Shown piece by piece: positions 9,297 through 19,059 of a stretch of 64,000 nt of DNA. The stretch lies in the NCBI RefSeq assembly GCF_001512295.1, contig NZ_LNUP01000015.1:186001-250000 (forward strand), written 5' to 3'. The translations under genes were made by a program, and so were the position numbers. Every line of letters starts with the position of its first letter. The stretch's first letter is position 1. Origin of the DNA: Pseudomonas sp. EpS/L25. Its GTDB lineage: Bacteria > Pseudomonadota > Gammaproteobacteria > Pseudomonadales > Pseudomonadaceae. The notes beneath the pieces are model-generated. The model searched no databases, was not told the DNA's origin, and saw only the letters and a list, made by a program, of their open reading frames with translations.

Positions 9297-10123
9297 ACCC
9301 TCACCTGGCCTTCGTAGACGCGGGTGGCCGGACCGGTCATCAGCACTGGCTGGCCCACCCCTTCCCATTCGATGGTCAGCAGACCGCCCGGCAACTCGAT
9401 GCTGACCGGCGACTTCAGCCAACCCTGGCGGATGCCGGCGACGGCGGCGGCGCAGGCGCCGGTACCGCAGGCACGGGTCTCGCCCACGCCGCGTTCCCAG
9501 ACCCGCAGGCGGGCGCGCTGGGCATCGATGATCTGCAGGAAGCCGATGTTGGCCTTCTGCGGAAAGCGCGGATGGCATTCCAGCTGGGGGCCGAGGGTCT
9601 GTACCGGCGCCTGGTCGACGTCGGCGACGCGCAGCACCCCATGGGGATTGCCCATGGAGACCACCGCCAGCTCGACCGTCTCGCCTGCCACCTGCACGGC
9701 GTGGCTCAGGGCCTCGGTCTCGGCGACGAAGGGGATCTCGGCCGCCAGCAGGCGCGGGGCGCCCATGTCCACGCGGACCTGGCCGTCACCCTTGAGGTGC
9801 AATTCGATGATGCCGCCCTTGGTCTCGACGCGGATCTGCTTCTTGACCGTCAGGCGCTTGTCGAAGACGAAGCGGGCGAAGCAGCGGGCGCCGTTGCCGC
9901 ACTGCTCGACCTCGGAGCCATCGGCATTGAAGATGCGATAGCGAAAGTCCACGTCCGGCTTGCTCGGGGTCTCGACGATCAGCAACTGGTCGAAGCCGAT
10001 GCCGGTGTTTCTATCCCCCCACTGGCGGACGTGCTTGGGCTGGATGTGCGCGTGCTGGCTGATCAGGTCGAGGACCATGAAATCGTTGCCCAGCCCGTGC
10101 ATCTTGGTGAAGCGCAGTTGCAT
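9293..10123 (-). CDS. dapF: Diaminopimelate epimerase
   Basis: Product of 276 residues. The two catalytic cysteines are visible: Cys75 in '[13 protein letters not shown]' and Cys219 in '[14 protein letters not shown]'. The enzyme interconverts LL- and meso-diaminopimelate, supplying the peptidoglycan cross-linking residue and the substrate for LysA, whose gene lies 12 bp upstream. Length and both signature blocks match the family well. Confidence 0.97.
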   Translation of the reverse strand: MQLRFTKMHGLGNDFMVLDLISQHAHIQPKHVRQWGDRNTGIGFDQLLIVETPSKPDVDFRYRIFNADGSEVEQCGNGARCFARFVFDKRLTVKKQIRVETKGGIIELHLKGDGQVRVDMGAPRLLAAEIPFVAETEALSHAVQVAGETVELAVVSMGNPHGVLRVADVDQAPVQTLGPQLECHPRFPQKANIGFLQIIDAQRARLRVWERGVGETRACGTGACAAAVAGIRQGWLKSPVSIELPGGLLTIEWEGVGQPVLMTGPATRVYEGQVRV

Positions 10124-10135
10124 GGAGCGCTCCCC

Positions 10136-11383
10136 TCAGGCCGACAGCCGGCTTTCGCCTGCGAAGAGTTCTTCCAGCGTCTCGCGCCGACGGACCAGGT
10201 GCGCCTGGTCGCCATCCACCATCACCTCGGCCGCGCGGCCACGGGTGTTGTAGTTGGAACTCATGGTGAAGCCATAGGCCCCGGCAGAGCGGATGGCCAG
10301 CAGATCGCCTTCGGCCAGGACCAGCTCGCGATCCTTGGCGAGGAAGTCGCCGGTCTCGCAGATGGGGCCGACCAGGTCGTAGCGGCGGGCCTCACCCTGG
10401 CGGGCGACCACCGGCTCCACCGCCATCCAGGCCTGGTACAGCGCCGGGCGGATGAGGTCGTTCATCGCCGCGTCGACGATGGCGAAGTCCTTGTGCGTGG
10501 TGTGCTTGAGATACTCCACGCGGGTCAGCAGCACCCCGGCGTTGGCCACGATGAAGCGGCCCGGTTCGAACACCAGGGTCAGGCTGCGTCCGGCGATGCG
10601 TTCGCGGATGGCCTGGATGTAGTCGCTGGCCAGTGGCGGCTGCTCGTCGCGATAGCGCACGCCCAGGCCGCCGCCGAGGTCCAGGTGGCGGATGACGATG
10701 CCACGTTCGGCGAGGCGGTCGATCAGCGCCAGCAGGCGGTCGAGGGCGTCGAGGAAGGGCGGCAGCTGGGTGAGCTGGGAGCCGATGTGGCAGTCCACCC
10801 CGAGGATTTCCAGATTCGGTAGCGTGGCGGCGCGGGCGTAGATCGCCTCGGCGTCGGCGATGTCGATGCCGAACTTGTTCTCCTTGAGCCCAGTGGAGAT
10901 ATAGGGGTGGGTGCCGGCGTCCACGTCGGGGTTGACCCGTAGCGAGATCGGCGCGACCACGCCGCGCTCGGCGGCCACCTGTTGCAGCCGCTCCAGCTCG
11001 TCGGTGGATTCGACGTTGAAGCAGTGCACGCCCACTTCCAGCGCCCGGTGCATGTCGTCACGGGTCTTGCCGACGCCGGAGAACACTACCTTGCGCGGAT
11101 CGCCACCGGCGGCCAGCACGCGTTCCAGCTCGCCGCGGGAGACGATGTCGAAGCCGGCGCCGAGGCGGGCCAGGACGTTGAGCACGCCGAGGTTGGAGTT
11201 GGCCTTGACGGCGAAGCAGACCAGGTGCGGCAGACCCGCCAGGGCGTCGGTATAGGCGCGGTACTGGCTTTCGACGTGCGCCCGGGAATAGACATAGGTA
11301 GGCGTGCCGAACTGGCGCGCGACGGCGCTCAGGGCTACCCCTTCCGCATGCAGTTCACCTGTACGGACAGCGAAGACTTCCAT
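10136..11383 (-). CDS. lysA: Diaminopimelate decarboxylase
   Basis: Product of 415 residues, a fold-type III PLP enzyme. The cofactor lysine is Lys60 in 'VCFAVKANSNLGVL'; 'HIGSQLTQ' and the glycine-rich 'DLGGGLGVRY' loop follow, and 'ICETGDFLA' near the C-terminus supplies the active-site Cys region. It converts meso-diaminopimelate to L-lysine in the last step of lysine synthesis. Grouped with dapF downstream and the small lipoprotein gene 9 bp upstream, as in other pseudomonads. Confidence 0.97.
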   Translation of the reverse strand: MEVFAVRTGELHAEGVALSAVARQFGTPTYVYSRAHVESQYRAYTDALAGLPHLVCFAVKANSNLGVLNVLARLGAGFDIVSRGELERVLAAGGDPRKVVFSGVGKTRDDMHRALEVGVHCFNVESTDELERLQQVAAERGVVAPISLRVNPDVDAGTHPYISTGLKENKFGIDIADAEAIYARAATLPNLEILGVDCHIGSQLTQLPPFLDALDRLLALIDRLAERGIVIRHLDLGGGLGVRYRDEQPPLASDYIQAIRERIAGRSLTLVFEPGRFIVANAGVLLTRVEYLKHTTHKDFAIVDAAMNDLIRPALYQAWMAVEPVVARQGEARRYDLVGPICETGDFLAKDRELVLAEGDLLAIRSAGAYGFTMSSNYNTRGRAAEVMVDGDQAHLVRRRETLEELFAGESRLSA

Positions 11384-11392
11384 GGTGGCTCC

Positions 11393-11518
11393 TTAGAACA
11401 CGTCGTGGCGGTGTTCTTTGGCGGCTTTCTGGTCGTCCGGCAGGTACAGCGGGCCTTTCTGACCGCAACCGGCCAGCAGGCAGGCGCAGGCGATGAAGAG
11501 GAGGGACAGGCGCTTCAT
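11393..11518 (-). CDS. lptM: Small lipoprotein LptM (LppL/YifL)
   Basis: Only 41 residues: '[20 protein letters not shown]' then '[21 protein letters not shown]'. The lipobox is LAGC, with the acylated Cys at residue 18, followed immediately by the family signature GQKGPLYLP. In E. coli LptM (YifL) helps mature the outer-membrane LPS translocon LptD/LptE. It lies directly upstream of lysA, the known position in Pseudomonas (called lppL there). Start chosen at the ATG that gives a normal signal peptide; longer upstream readings lack one. Confidence 0.9.
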   Translation of the reverse strand: MKRLSLLFIACACLLAGCGQKGPLYLPDDQKAAKEHRHDVF

Positions 11519-11689
11519 GACGCTAAACCTATACGAAAAGATAATATTGCACCGAGTATAACGGGGTTGAGCGACTCTTTGACACGCCCGGATGGGCTGC
11601 GCCGCACGCCTTGGCAAAAGCTCCGACTGGACGTCATCTGGGTGGCCCGCTACCGTGCGGCGATTCTTTCCCTTCTTTCGAGGATCGTC

Positions 11690-12019
11690 ATGAGCCGGCT
11701 CAGCGAAGCGCAATTCCACCACCTCGTCGACCAGACCCAGCGCCAGGTCGAGGACGCCTACGACGACAGCGGCCTGGACCTCGACCTGGAGAACGCCGGT
11801 GGCGTGTTGACGGTGAAATTCGACAACGGCAGCCAGGTCATCCTCAGTCGTCAACCGCCGCTGGTGCAGCTCTGGGTGGCGGCGCGCTCGGGTGGCTATC
11901 ACTTCGACTGGGACGGCCAGCACTGGGTCTGCGATAGCGCCCCGGAAACCCTCGGTGCCCTGCTGGTGCGGGTGACCCTGGAGCAGACCGGTGACAGCGT
12001 GAGCTTCCCCGGGCTGTAG
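11690..12019 (+). CDS. cyaY: Frataxin homologue CyaY
   Basis: Product of 109 residues, the normal length. The N-terminal helix carries the acidic ridge '[18 protein letters not shown]' used for iron binding and for contact with the cysteine desulfurase IscS. The core '[19 protein letters not shown]' and '[14 protein letters not shown]' are typical frataxin strands. It modulates iron-sulfur cluster assembly. Divergent from lptM-lysA across 171 bp, which should contain both promoters. Start ATG 11690 follows GAGGA. Confidence 0.95.
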   Translation: MSRLSEAQFHHLVDQTQRQVEDAYDDSGLDLDLENAGGVLTVKFDNGSQVILSRQPPLVQLWVAARSGGYHFDWDGQHWVCDSAPETLGALLVRVTLEQTGDSVSFPGL

Positions 12020-12077
12020 CCGACCTGTGGTCGGCGCGGCTTGACCCGTGCCGAGCTCCCTGTGCTAGCGTGACTCG

Positions 12078-12106
12078 ACGGCGCCTTTCGAGCGCCGTTT
12101 TCTTTT
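12078..12106 (+). terminator. Rho-independent terminator downstream of cyaY
   Basis: A 7 bp perfect stem ACGGCGC / GCGCCGT with a 7 nt loop is followed by TTTTCTTTT. It lies 59 bp past the cyaY stop and ahead of rnk, separating the two units. Confidence 0.85.
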
Positions 12107-12208
12107 GCCGCTCCGGGCGGCGTCCCAAGGGGCTCCCGCAGCCCGTCATCCCAGGGTCCACCGCTGTCAGCGGCCGGGGCCGCATCGTCTCATTCCCAGG
12201 AGTTCGCC

Positions 12209-12592
12209 ATGCGCCATGCATCGCCCATCACCGTATCCGCCGCCGATCTGCCCCGCCTCGAACGGCTGCTCGATGACTTGCCGGAGTTCGGCCCCGTGGC
12301 CGAGGCGCTGGACGAAGAGCTGGCCCGGGCCCGGGTGGTGGCGCCCGAGGAGATCGGCGCGGTGGTCACCATGAATTCCCGGGTGCGGTGCCGCGAGACC
12401 GATACCGGCAAGGAATACCAGGTGGTGCTGGTATACCCGGAGGATGCGGGCGAAGCGGGGCGGGTGTCGGTGCTGGCCCCTGCGGGCAGCGCCCTGCTCG
12501 GCGCGACGCCCGGCGAGCACCTCAGCTGGCCGGTGCCCGGCGGCAAGGAGCAGCAGGTGGAGCTGCTGGCGCTGGAGCCGATCGAGGCCTAG
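12209..12592 (+). CDS. rnk: Regulator of nucleoside diphosphate kinase (Rnk), GreA/GreB C-terminal fold
   Basis: Product of 127 residues. The N-terminal part 'LPRLERLLDDLPEFGPVAEAL' forms a short helical arm, and the C-terminal half has the GreA/GreB-like FKBP-type domain ('VVTMNSRVRCRETDTGKEYQ', 'VLAPAGSALLGATPGE'). Rnk binds RNA polymerase and competes with Gre factors; in P. aeruginosa it affects nucleoside diphosphate kinase and alginate levels. Preceded by CCAGGAG. Its stop overlaps the end of the convergent gene by 4 bp. Confidence 0.92.
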   Translation: MRHASPITVSAADLPRLERLLDDLPEFGPVAEALDEELARARVVAPEEIGAVVTMNSRVRCRETDTGKEYQVVLVYPEDAGEAGRVSVLAPAGSALLGATPGEHLSWPVPGGKEQQVELLALEPIEA

Positions 12593-12867
12593 TCCTCCTC
12601 CCGCTCCGGCAGCTCGGGCAGGGCCCGCAGCAACCGCTCGTAGTGGGCGCCATCGAAGGGCCGATCGGCGGCCAGCATGACCTCGATCTCATAGGCCAGC
12701 GCCTGGGCCATCAGCAGCACCGCGTCTTCGCGCTCGTAGCCGACCAGGGTGAGCTTGTTGAGTACGGCCGGGACGTAATCCGGCTCGCCCGCGGCGAGCT
12801 GGTTCTCCACCGCTTCGATTAAATGGCTGGAGACGAAGGATTCTTCGTCATCGGTGTGGTCAGTCAT
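12589..12867 (-). CDS. Conserved hypothetical acidic protein
   Basis: Product of 92 residues starting 'MTDHTDDEESFVSSHLIEAV', strongly acidic, without membrane segments or a signal peptide. I do not recognise a functional domain. It lies between rnk (convergent, 4 bp overlap) and corA (divergent, 54 bp apart). Start ATG 12867 was chosen because upstream in-frame sequence runs antisense through corA. A short helical cytosolic protein conserved in pseudomonads at this position is the likely identity. Confidence 0.75.
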   Translation of the reverse strand: MTDHTDDEESFVSSHLIEAVENQLAAGEPDYVPAVLNKLTLVGYEREDAVLLMAQALAYEIEVMLAADRPFDGAHYERLLRALPELPEREED

Positions 12868-12921
12868 GTCTGGATACCCCTTGTTACAGTACGACCCCCG
12901 ATCCCAGCCTGGAGTCCTTCG

Positions 12922-13908
12922 ATGATCACCTGCCATCGCCTGTCCGCCAACGAGCTGGTCGCGCAGCCGCTGTCGCCGGGAGATCCTCTGCCGGAGGACC
13001 TGCTCTGGGTGGACCTGCTCGACCCCAGCGAGGAGGAAGAGCGGTATCTGGAGCAGGCGCTGGCGATGGACATCCCCACCCGGGAAGAGATCGCCGAGAT
13101 CGAGGAGTCGTCGCGACTCTATCAGACCGACCGGGCGCTGCACCTCACCACCACGGTGGTCAGCGGCTTCAGCGAGCACCAGCCGCGGGCCTCGGTGGTC
13201 AATTTCGTGCTGACCCCGGAATGGCTGGTGACGGTGCGCTATTCGGAACTGGCGGCTTTCCGCGCCTTTCTCGGCAAGGCCCAGCAGCAGGCGCGCCAGC
13301 ACTGCACCAGCGATGTCATCTTCGCCGCCCTGCTGGACAGCCTGGTGGACCGGGTGGCCGACATCCTCGAGTCGGTACAGGCGCATCTCAATCGCCTGGC
13401 GCGGGCGGTGTTCCGCGAGCCCGCCGATTCCCTCCAGGAAAAGCAGCAACCGAAGACCGACCTGCAATCCATCGTCAAGCAGCTGGGCCGCAGCAACCAG
13501 CTGCTGGCCCAGCTCAGCGAGAGCCTGCTGGGCATCAACCGCATCGTCTCCTACCTGCGGCGGGCCGGTGCGACCTGGATTTCCAGCACGGCCAAGACCT
13601 GGTTCAAGACGCTGGAGCGCGACGTGCGCTCGCTGAGTGACTATCAGGCTAAGATGAATGGCGAGATCGGCTTCCTGCTCGACGCCACTCTGGGGCTGAT
13701 CAGCGTGGAGCAGAACAACATCGTCAAGGTCTTCACCATCGCCTCGGTGCTGTTCCTGCCGCCGACACTGGTGGGCACCATCTACGGCATGAACTTCAAG
13801 ATCATGCCGGAGCTGGACTGGCACTACGGCTATCCCCTGGCGTTGGGTGCCATGGTGGTGTCGGCGCTGATTCCCTATGCCTGGTTCAGGTTTCGCCGCT
13901 GGCTCTAG
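12922..13908 (+). CDS. corA: CorA-family magnesium/cobalt/zinc transporter
   Basis: Product of 328 residues. A large soluble cytoplasmic domain is followed by two C-terminal membrane helices ('VFTIASVLFLPPTLVGTIYG' and 'LALGAMVVSALIPYAWF') with the hallmark YGMN motif after the first. The MPEL loop sequence appears as 'MPELDW'. The protein forms a pentameric inner-membrane channel for divalent cations; the short CorA/ZntB family includes Zn transporters, so the cation is not certain. Start ATG 12922 follows GGAG. Its TAG stop forms the left end of a repeat element. Confidence 0.93.
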   Translation: MITCHRLSANELVAQPLSPGDPLPEDLLWVDLLDPSEEEERYLEQALAMDIPTREEIAEIEESSRLYQTDRALHLTTTVVSGFSEHQPRASVVNFVLTPEWLVTVRYSELAAFRAFLGKAQQQARQHCTSDVIFAALLDSLVDRVADILESVQAHLNRLARAVFREPADSLQEKQQPKTDLQSIVKQLGRSNQLLAQLSESLLGINRIVSYLRRAGATWISSTAKTWFKTLERDVRSLSDYQAKMNGEIGFLLDATLGLISVEQNNIVKVFTIASVLFLPPTLVGTIYGMNFKIMPELDWHYGYPLALGAMVVSALIPYAWFRFRRWL

Positions 13909-14100
13909 TGTGGTGTTTCAGACGTTCGCACAAGAATTGGCGAGTGATTTTTGGGCGGTTCGGCGTTCCGACTGGCTAGGCGCCGCGACGAGTCATGGCA
14001 GAGCTATGGCGAGGAGTGGCAACGCCGCCAGGACGGTCCGCCACTGCGGCCGAAAAAGCGCCGCCAAAGTGTGTAGATAACTTCTGAAACACCACACTAG
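13905..14100. repeat. Family A inverted-repeat element, copy 1 (CTAGTGTGGTGTTTC ends)
   Basis: About 196 bp bounded by CTAGTGTGGTGTTTCAGA on the left and its exact reverse complement on the right; with flanking bases the perfect inverted repeat is 21 bp (13902-13922 and 14083-14103). A second, shorter copy lies at 24691-24843 with conserved interior blocks (GCGAGTGATTTTTG; AAAAAGCGCCGCCAAA). The left CTAG supplies the TAG stop of corA. It has no coding capacity. The architecture is that of a MITE or a REP-type element. Confidence 0.85.
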
Positions 14101-14241
14101 AGCGGCTGGCAAAACTACTGCGCGTCCACCAGACGGACGCGTGCAGTGCTCGGAGTCCTCATGTACCCCTCGTACACTGCGGCTCCTGCGCGCCGCGCGC
14201 ACCCGTCTGACAGCCGCTCGCTACGTTCTGTCAGCCGCTCT
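14099..14241. repeat. Family B inverted-repeat element, copy 1 (AGAGCGGC ends)
   Basis: 143 bp flanked by AGAGCGGCTGGCAAAAC and GTTCTGTCAGCCGCTCT (inverted, 15 of 17 matching). It abuts the family A element. A second copy in opposite orientation is at 45288-45446. The centre forms a hairpin around CATGTACCCCTCGTACACTG. It fills most of the space between corA and the downstream dehydrogenase gene and does not encode a protein. Confidence 0.82.
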
Positions 14242-14280
14242 TGGCTGGCATCTCTCATCACTGCACAAGAGGACAAACCA

Positions 14281-15156
14281 ATGCGCGTCGGATTCATCGG
14301 CCTGGGTGGCATGGGCCAGGGCATGGCGGCCAATCTGCTCAAGGCCGGACATGAGGTGGTGGTGTGGAATCGCTCTCCGGAGCCGGTCCAGGCGCTGGTC
14401 GACCGGGGCGCCAGCGCGGCGGCGACGCCAGCGGAGGCCTTCGACGTGGAGGTGGTCTTCAGCATCCTGGCCAACGATGCCGCCACCCGCGAGGTCATCC
14501 TCGACAGCGGCGCCCTGCAAGCCGCGCGGAGCGGACTCGTGCACGTCAGCATGGCCACCCTGTCGGTGGCGCTGGTGGACGAACTGGTGGCGCGCCACGC
14601 CGAGGCTGGTGTGGGCTACGTGGCCGCGCCGGTGTTCGGGCGGACCGATGTGGCCGCCAGTGGCCAACTCAACATCGTGGTGGCAGGCGATCCGCAGGCC
14701 ATCGAGCGTGTCCAGCCACTGCTGGAGGTGCTGGGGCGCAAGACCTGGCCGGTGGGCGACGAGCCACGCCAGGCCAACGTGGTGAAGATCGCCGGCAACT
14801 TCATGATCGCCAGCGCCATCGAGACCATGGGCGAGAGCACCGCCCTGGCGCGCAGCTACGGGGTGGCGCCGGCGGCGCTGCTGGAGATCCTCACCAGCAC
14901 CCTGTTCGCTGCCCCGGTGTACCAGAACTACGGGCGCCTGCTGACCGAGCGACAATTCTCGCCGGCCGCCTTCAAGCTCAGTCTGGGCCTCAAGGACGTC
15001 AACCTGGCCCTGGCGGCCGGTCAGGAGAAGGCGGTGCCGCTACCCTTCGCCAGCGTCCTGAGAGACAACCTGCTGGAGGCCGTCGCCCAGGGCGAGGGCG
15101 AGCTGGACTGGGTGGCGCTGGGGCAGAGGTCGCACAAGAAGGCCGGCCTCGACTGA
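14281..15156 (+). CDS. 3-hydroxyisobutyrate dehydrogenase-family NAD(P)-dependent oxidoreductase
   Basis: Product of 291 residues. The N-terminal Rossmann signature 'VGFIGLGGMGQGMAANLL' begins at residue 3; the substrate-binding motif 'DVAASGQLNIV' lies near 123-133, and the catalytic Lys169 with Asn173 sits in 'NVVKIAGNFM'. The family includes tartronate semialdehyde reductases, 3-hydroxyisobutyrate and 6-phosphogluconate-like enzymes, so the substrate is open. Start ATG 14281 follows AAGAGGAC. Its TGA stop directly touches a family C repeat element. Confidence 0.85.
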   Translation: MRVGFIGLGGMGQGMAANLLKAGHEVVVWNRSPEPVQALVDRGASAAATPAEAFDVEVVFSILANDAATREVILDSGALQAARSGLVHVSMATLSVALVDELVARHAEAGVGYVAAPVFGRTDVAASGQLNIVVAGDPQAIERVQPLLEVLGRKTWPVGDEPRQANVVKIAGNFMIASAIETMGESTALARSYGVAPAALLEILTSTLFAAPVYQNYGRLLTERQFSPAAFKLSLGLKDVNLALAAGQEKAVPLPFASVLRDNLLEAVAQGEGELDWVALGQRSHKKAGLD

Positions 15157-15297
15157 GAACCTGTTTACGATCTCCTGGCCGTCGGCCATACGGCGTTAAA
15201 AACAGCTTCGGAATGCTCATTTACCACTTGTAAACTGCGCTTCCTCAGCTGTCTTTGCCTTGTCTGGCTCTAGTCCAAAAGATCGTAAACAAGTTCT
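15157..15297. repeat. Family C inverted-repeat element, copy 1 (AGAACCTGTTTACGATCT ends)
   Basis: 141 bp with 18 bp ends matching at 17 positions: AGAACCTGTTTACGATCT on the left and AGATCGTAAACAAGTTCT on the right. The core contains CTCATTTACCACTTGTAAAC. It begins at the base after the TGA of the dehydrogenase gene and lies between two convergent genes. Related copies are at 29068-29267 and 57735-57937. Confidence 0.85.
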
Positions 15298-15365
15298 GAG
15301 CGCCTGCTCAAAGTCCGCTGCGCGTCGGCCGAGCCGCGTTGGGCGTGGCTCCCGCTCGCGCGACC
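15298..15365. repeat. Partial family C copy adjoining copy 1
   Basis: Immediately after copy 1 the sequence again resembles the left part of the element: GAGCGCCTGCTCAAAGTCC followed by GCTGCGCGTCGGCC, as in the other copies. No matching right end is visible, so this looks like a truncated second insertion or a remnant. Confidence 0.55.
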
Positions 15366-15387
15366 TGACCCAGATCCCGCGCCATGG

Positions 15388-16158
15388 CTACTTGCAGGCG
15401 GTGCCCAGTGCCGCCAGCGACAGCGGGTAGAACTGCAGGTTGTAGCCGGACGTCTTGGCCTGGCTGCAGCGCTTGGTGCTGTAGGGGCCGTAGTCGATGA
15501 TCATCACCGGCTTCTTCCGGGTGCGGAAGTAGCTATAGGCGTTGCACTCGGCGTAGTCGTAGCAACTTTCGTTCAGGGCGAAGTCGAACTTGTCGTAGAC
15601 GCTGGGGATCAGCTCGATGGCGTTCTTGAGCCCTACCAGCAGCTCGCGCTTGTGGGCTTCGGCGGCCAGCCAGTTGAGGAAGTCCAGCTGCTGGGCCTTG
15701 GTCAGCTTGAGGCCGTTCGGATTGGTGTAGCCATCGACATTGTCCGGGTCCACGCCCTGGCAGCCCTTCTGCACGGCGAGATCCAGGCGCTTGGCCAGCA
15801 GGGCACGGACGTCGGCGCGGCGAATGTCCAGCCAGCGCTCGCCCGGCCAGGCGTCCAGCGCCTTGCCCAGGGCCGCCTTGGGATAGAGGGCGGCATCGGG
15901 CCGCCAGTCTTCCCAGGTGCCGGCGCTGAAGTAGCAGATCACCGTCTTGCCATTGCCCTTCAGGTTGGCGATCACCGCCTTGCTGGTGTCGTAGAGGTCG
16001 ATGTCGTAGAGGGTGCGATTGGGTTTCTGCAGTACGCCGTTCAACTGGACATGCCAGGTCAGCGTCTGGGGCAGCGGTGCGGGCAGGGCCGCATGGCTGG
16101 GACTGGAGGCGGTGGCGAACAATCCGCAAAGCAGGATGGAACAGGCTGGAAGGCGCAT
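15388..16158 (-). CDS. Secreted GH114-type endo-alpha-1,4-polygalactosaminidase
   Basis: Product of 256 residues with a signal peptide 'MRLPACSILLCGLFATASSP' ending near SHA. The mature region shows the GH114 TIM-barrel pattern: 'TWHVQLNG', 'YDIDLYDTS', 'VICYFSAGTWEDWR', 'GCQGVDPDNVDGY' and 'FALNESCYDYAEC'. Members cleave alpha-1,4-linked galactosamine polymers or related glycans. Export to the periplasm or outside is expected. The target glycan is unknown; the gene is isolated here, between the dehydrogenase (convergent) and argH. Confidence 0.85.
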   Translation of the reverse strand: MRLPACSILLCGLFATASSPSHAALPAPLPQTLTWHVQLNGVLQKPNRTLYDIDLYDTSKAVIANLKGNGKTVICYFSAGTWEDWRPDAALYPKAALGKALDAWPGERWLDIRRADVRALLAKRLDLAVQKGCQGVDPDNVDGYTNPNGLKLTKAQQLDFLNWLAAEAHKRELLVGLKNAIELIPSVYDKFDFALNESCYDYAECNAYSYFRTRKKPVMIIDYGPYSTKRCSQAKTSGYNLQFYPLSLAALGTACK

Positions 16159-16454
16159 GAGGCTTGACTCGGAAGGCTGGTCAAGTCCTCAGTATCGGCT
16201 GTCTTTGCAGGGGCCTGAGTGCCGACGGTCGTACGCTCGACGGCTGGTCGGCAGCCGGCTGGCAGGCTGCCAAGGCACTCGGCCAGAGAACCCGGTCCTA
16301 GACCTGTTGTGGGCGGCCACAGCGCCCGTTGGGCGCTACGCCCGGCATTCCCCCCTGGTAGCCCTGCCGATAGACGGCAGGGGGCAGGACGATTTCGCGC
16401 GCGCCCGAGCAACCCACCACACCAAGGCGGCCGGCACCGGGAGCGGGACATCGC

Positions 16455-17849
<1,395 letters not shown>

Positions 17850-17978
17850 GGATCGGCCTGCTGCTGGGCTTGTCGGTGGAGGTTGAAGGGTGCCGATGAT
17901 AGCAGTCCTCAGCGGGTTCCGGCCCGAATCAGCGGAGCCGGCTTGCCGACGAGCGGTATCTGACCCACACTGCGGCTC

Positions 17979-19055
17979 ATGATACTCGAACGCCGCAAGA
18001 CCCCTCGGCCAGTCAAGGTCGATGACTTCTTCGTCCCGGCCCTGTGTGAGCCGGAGGCCCTGCTCGTCCTGGTGGTACTGGCCGAGCTGCTGGTGCTGGT
18101 CCTGGTGCTGGCCGAGCCCTTCACCCTGCAGTTCAACTGGATTCGCCTGGCGCTGGTATCGCTCTTCGTACAGTGGATCGTGCTGCTCTCGGCGGCGCTG
18201 CTCTGTCGCCTGCGGCCCTGGCTCGCACGCCATCGCCCGGTGGTGGCCGGCGGTCTCTGCTGCGCCATCGTGGTGGCCCTGACCCTGCTCTGCACCCTGG
18301 TGGCCGATTGGCTGCAACTGGCCGGGCCGCTGCAACGGACCGGCGAGGTCCGGCTGTACATGAGACATGCGCTGATCGCCTTCATCATGTCCATGCTGTT
18401 GCTGCGCTACTTCTGGCTGCAGAGCCAGTGGCGTCGCCAGCAGCAGGCCGAGTTGCAGGCACGCATCGAATCCCTGCAGGCGCGTATCCGGCCGCACTTC
18501 CTGTTCAACAGCCTGAACAGCATCGCCAGCCTGGTCGTCCTGGATGCGGACAAGGCCGAGCGCGCGGTGCTGGACCTGTCGGCGCTGTTCCGCGCCAGCC
18601 TGGCCCAGCCCGGTACCAAGGTACGCTGGTCGGAGGAACTGGAGCTGTCGCGGCGCTACCTGGACATCGAGCGTCTGCGCCTGGGCGACCGCCTGAAGTT
18701 GCAGTGGGATGTGGACGGGGTGCCGGCCGACCTGCCGATTCCCCAGCTGACGTTGCAGCCGTTGCTGGAGAATGCCCTGATCTATGGCGTCGCACCGCGC
18801 ATCGAAGGCGGCCTGGTGACCATCTACGCCGACTATCGCGACGGGGTGTTCGAACTGGTCATCAGCAATCCCTACGATCCGGAAGTGGAGCAGCAGCCGA
18901 GGCCACCCAAGGGCACTCGTCAAGCTTTAAGCAATATCGAGGCACGGTTGACGGCACTTTTCGGACCAGCTGCGAGTCTCAAAATCGAACGCCGCGACCA
19001 GCGGCATACAACGTCTCTTCGCTATCCATGCGAGCGACTCATGCGGGAAGCCTGA
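17979..19055 (+). CDS. algZ: LytS-type sensor histidine kinase AlgZ (FimS)
   Basis: Product of 358 residues. The N-terminal half holds several hydrophobic membrane segments (about residues 26-45, 55-77, 88-110, 130-145). The kinase half begins with '[17 protein letters not shown]', the LytS/AlgZ-type phosphoacceptor block with His173, and an ATPase N-box '[15 protein letters not shown]'. It pairs with AlgR, encoded 4 bp downstream, to control alginate, type IV pili and virulence in P. aeruginosa. The glycine-rich ATP-binding boxes are weak, as known for this atypical family. Confidence 0.93.
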   Translation: MILERRKTPRPVKVDDFFVPALCEPEALLVLVVLAELLVLVLVLAEPFTLQFNWIRLALVSLFVQWIVLLSAALLCRLRPWLARHRPVVAGGLCCAIVVALTLLCTLVADWLQLAGPLQRTGEVRLYMRHALIAFIMSMLLLRYFWLQSQWRRQQQAELQARIESLQARIRPHFLFNSLNSIASLVVLDADKAERAVLDLSALFRASLAQPGTKVRWSEELELSRRYLDIERLRLGDRLKLQWDVDGVPADLPIPQLTLQPLLENALIYGVAPRIEGGLVTIYADYRDGVFELVISNPYDPEVEQQPRPPKGTRQALSNIEARLTALFGPAASLKIERRDQRHTTSLRYPCERLMREA

Positions 19056-19059
19056 GCTT

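Noticed and set aside
12589-13824. 411-residue leftward frame over corA
   Set aside because: Only the last 92 codons look real (start 12867); the remainder is antisense shadow of corA.
16159-16454. Hairpin CCCTGCCG / CGGCAGGG after argH as a terminator
   Set aside because: The stem is perfect, but no T-run follows on either strand, so termination is not supported.
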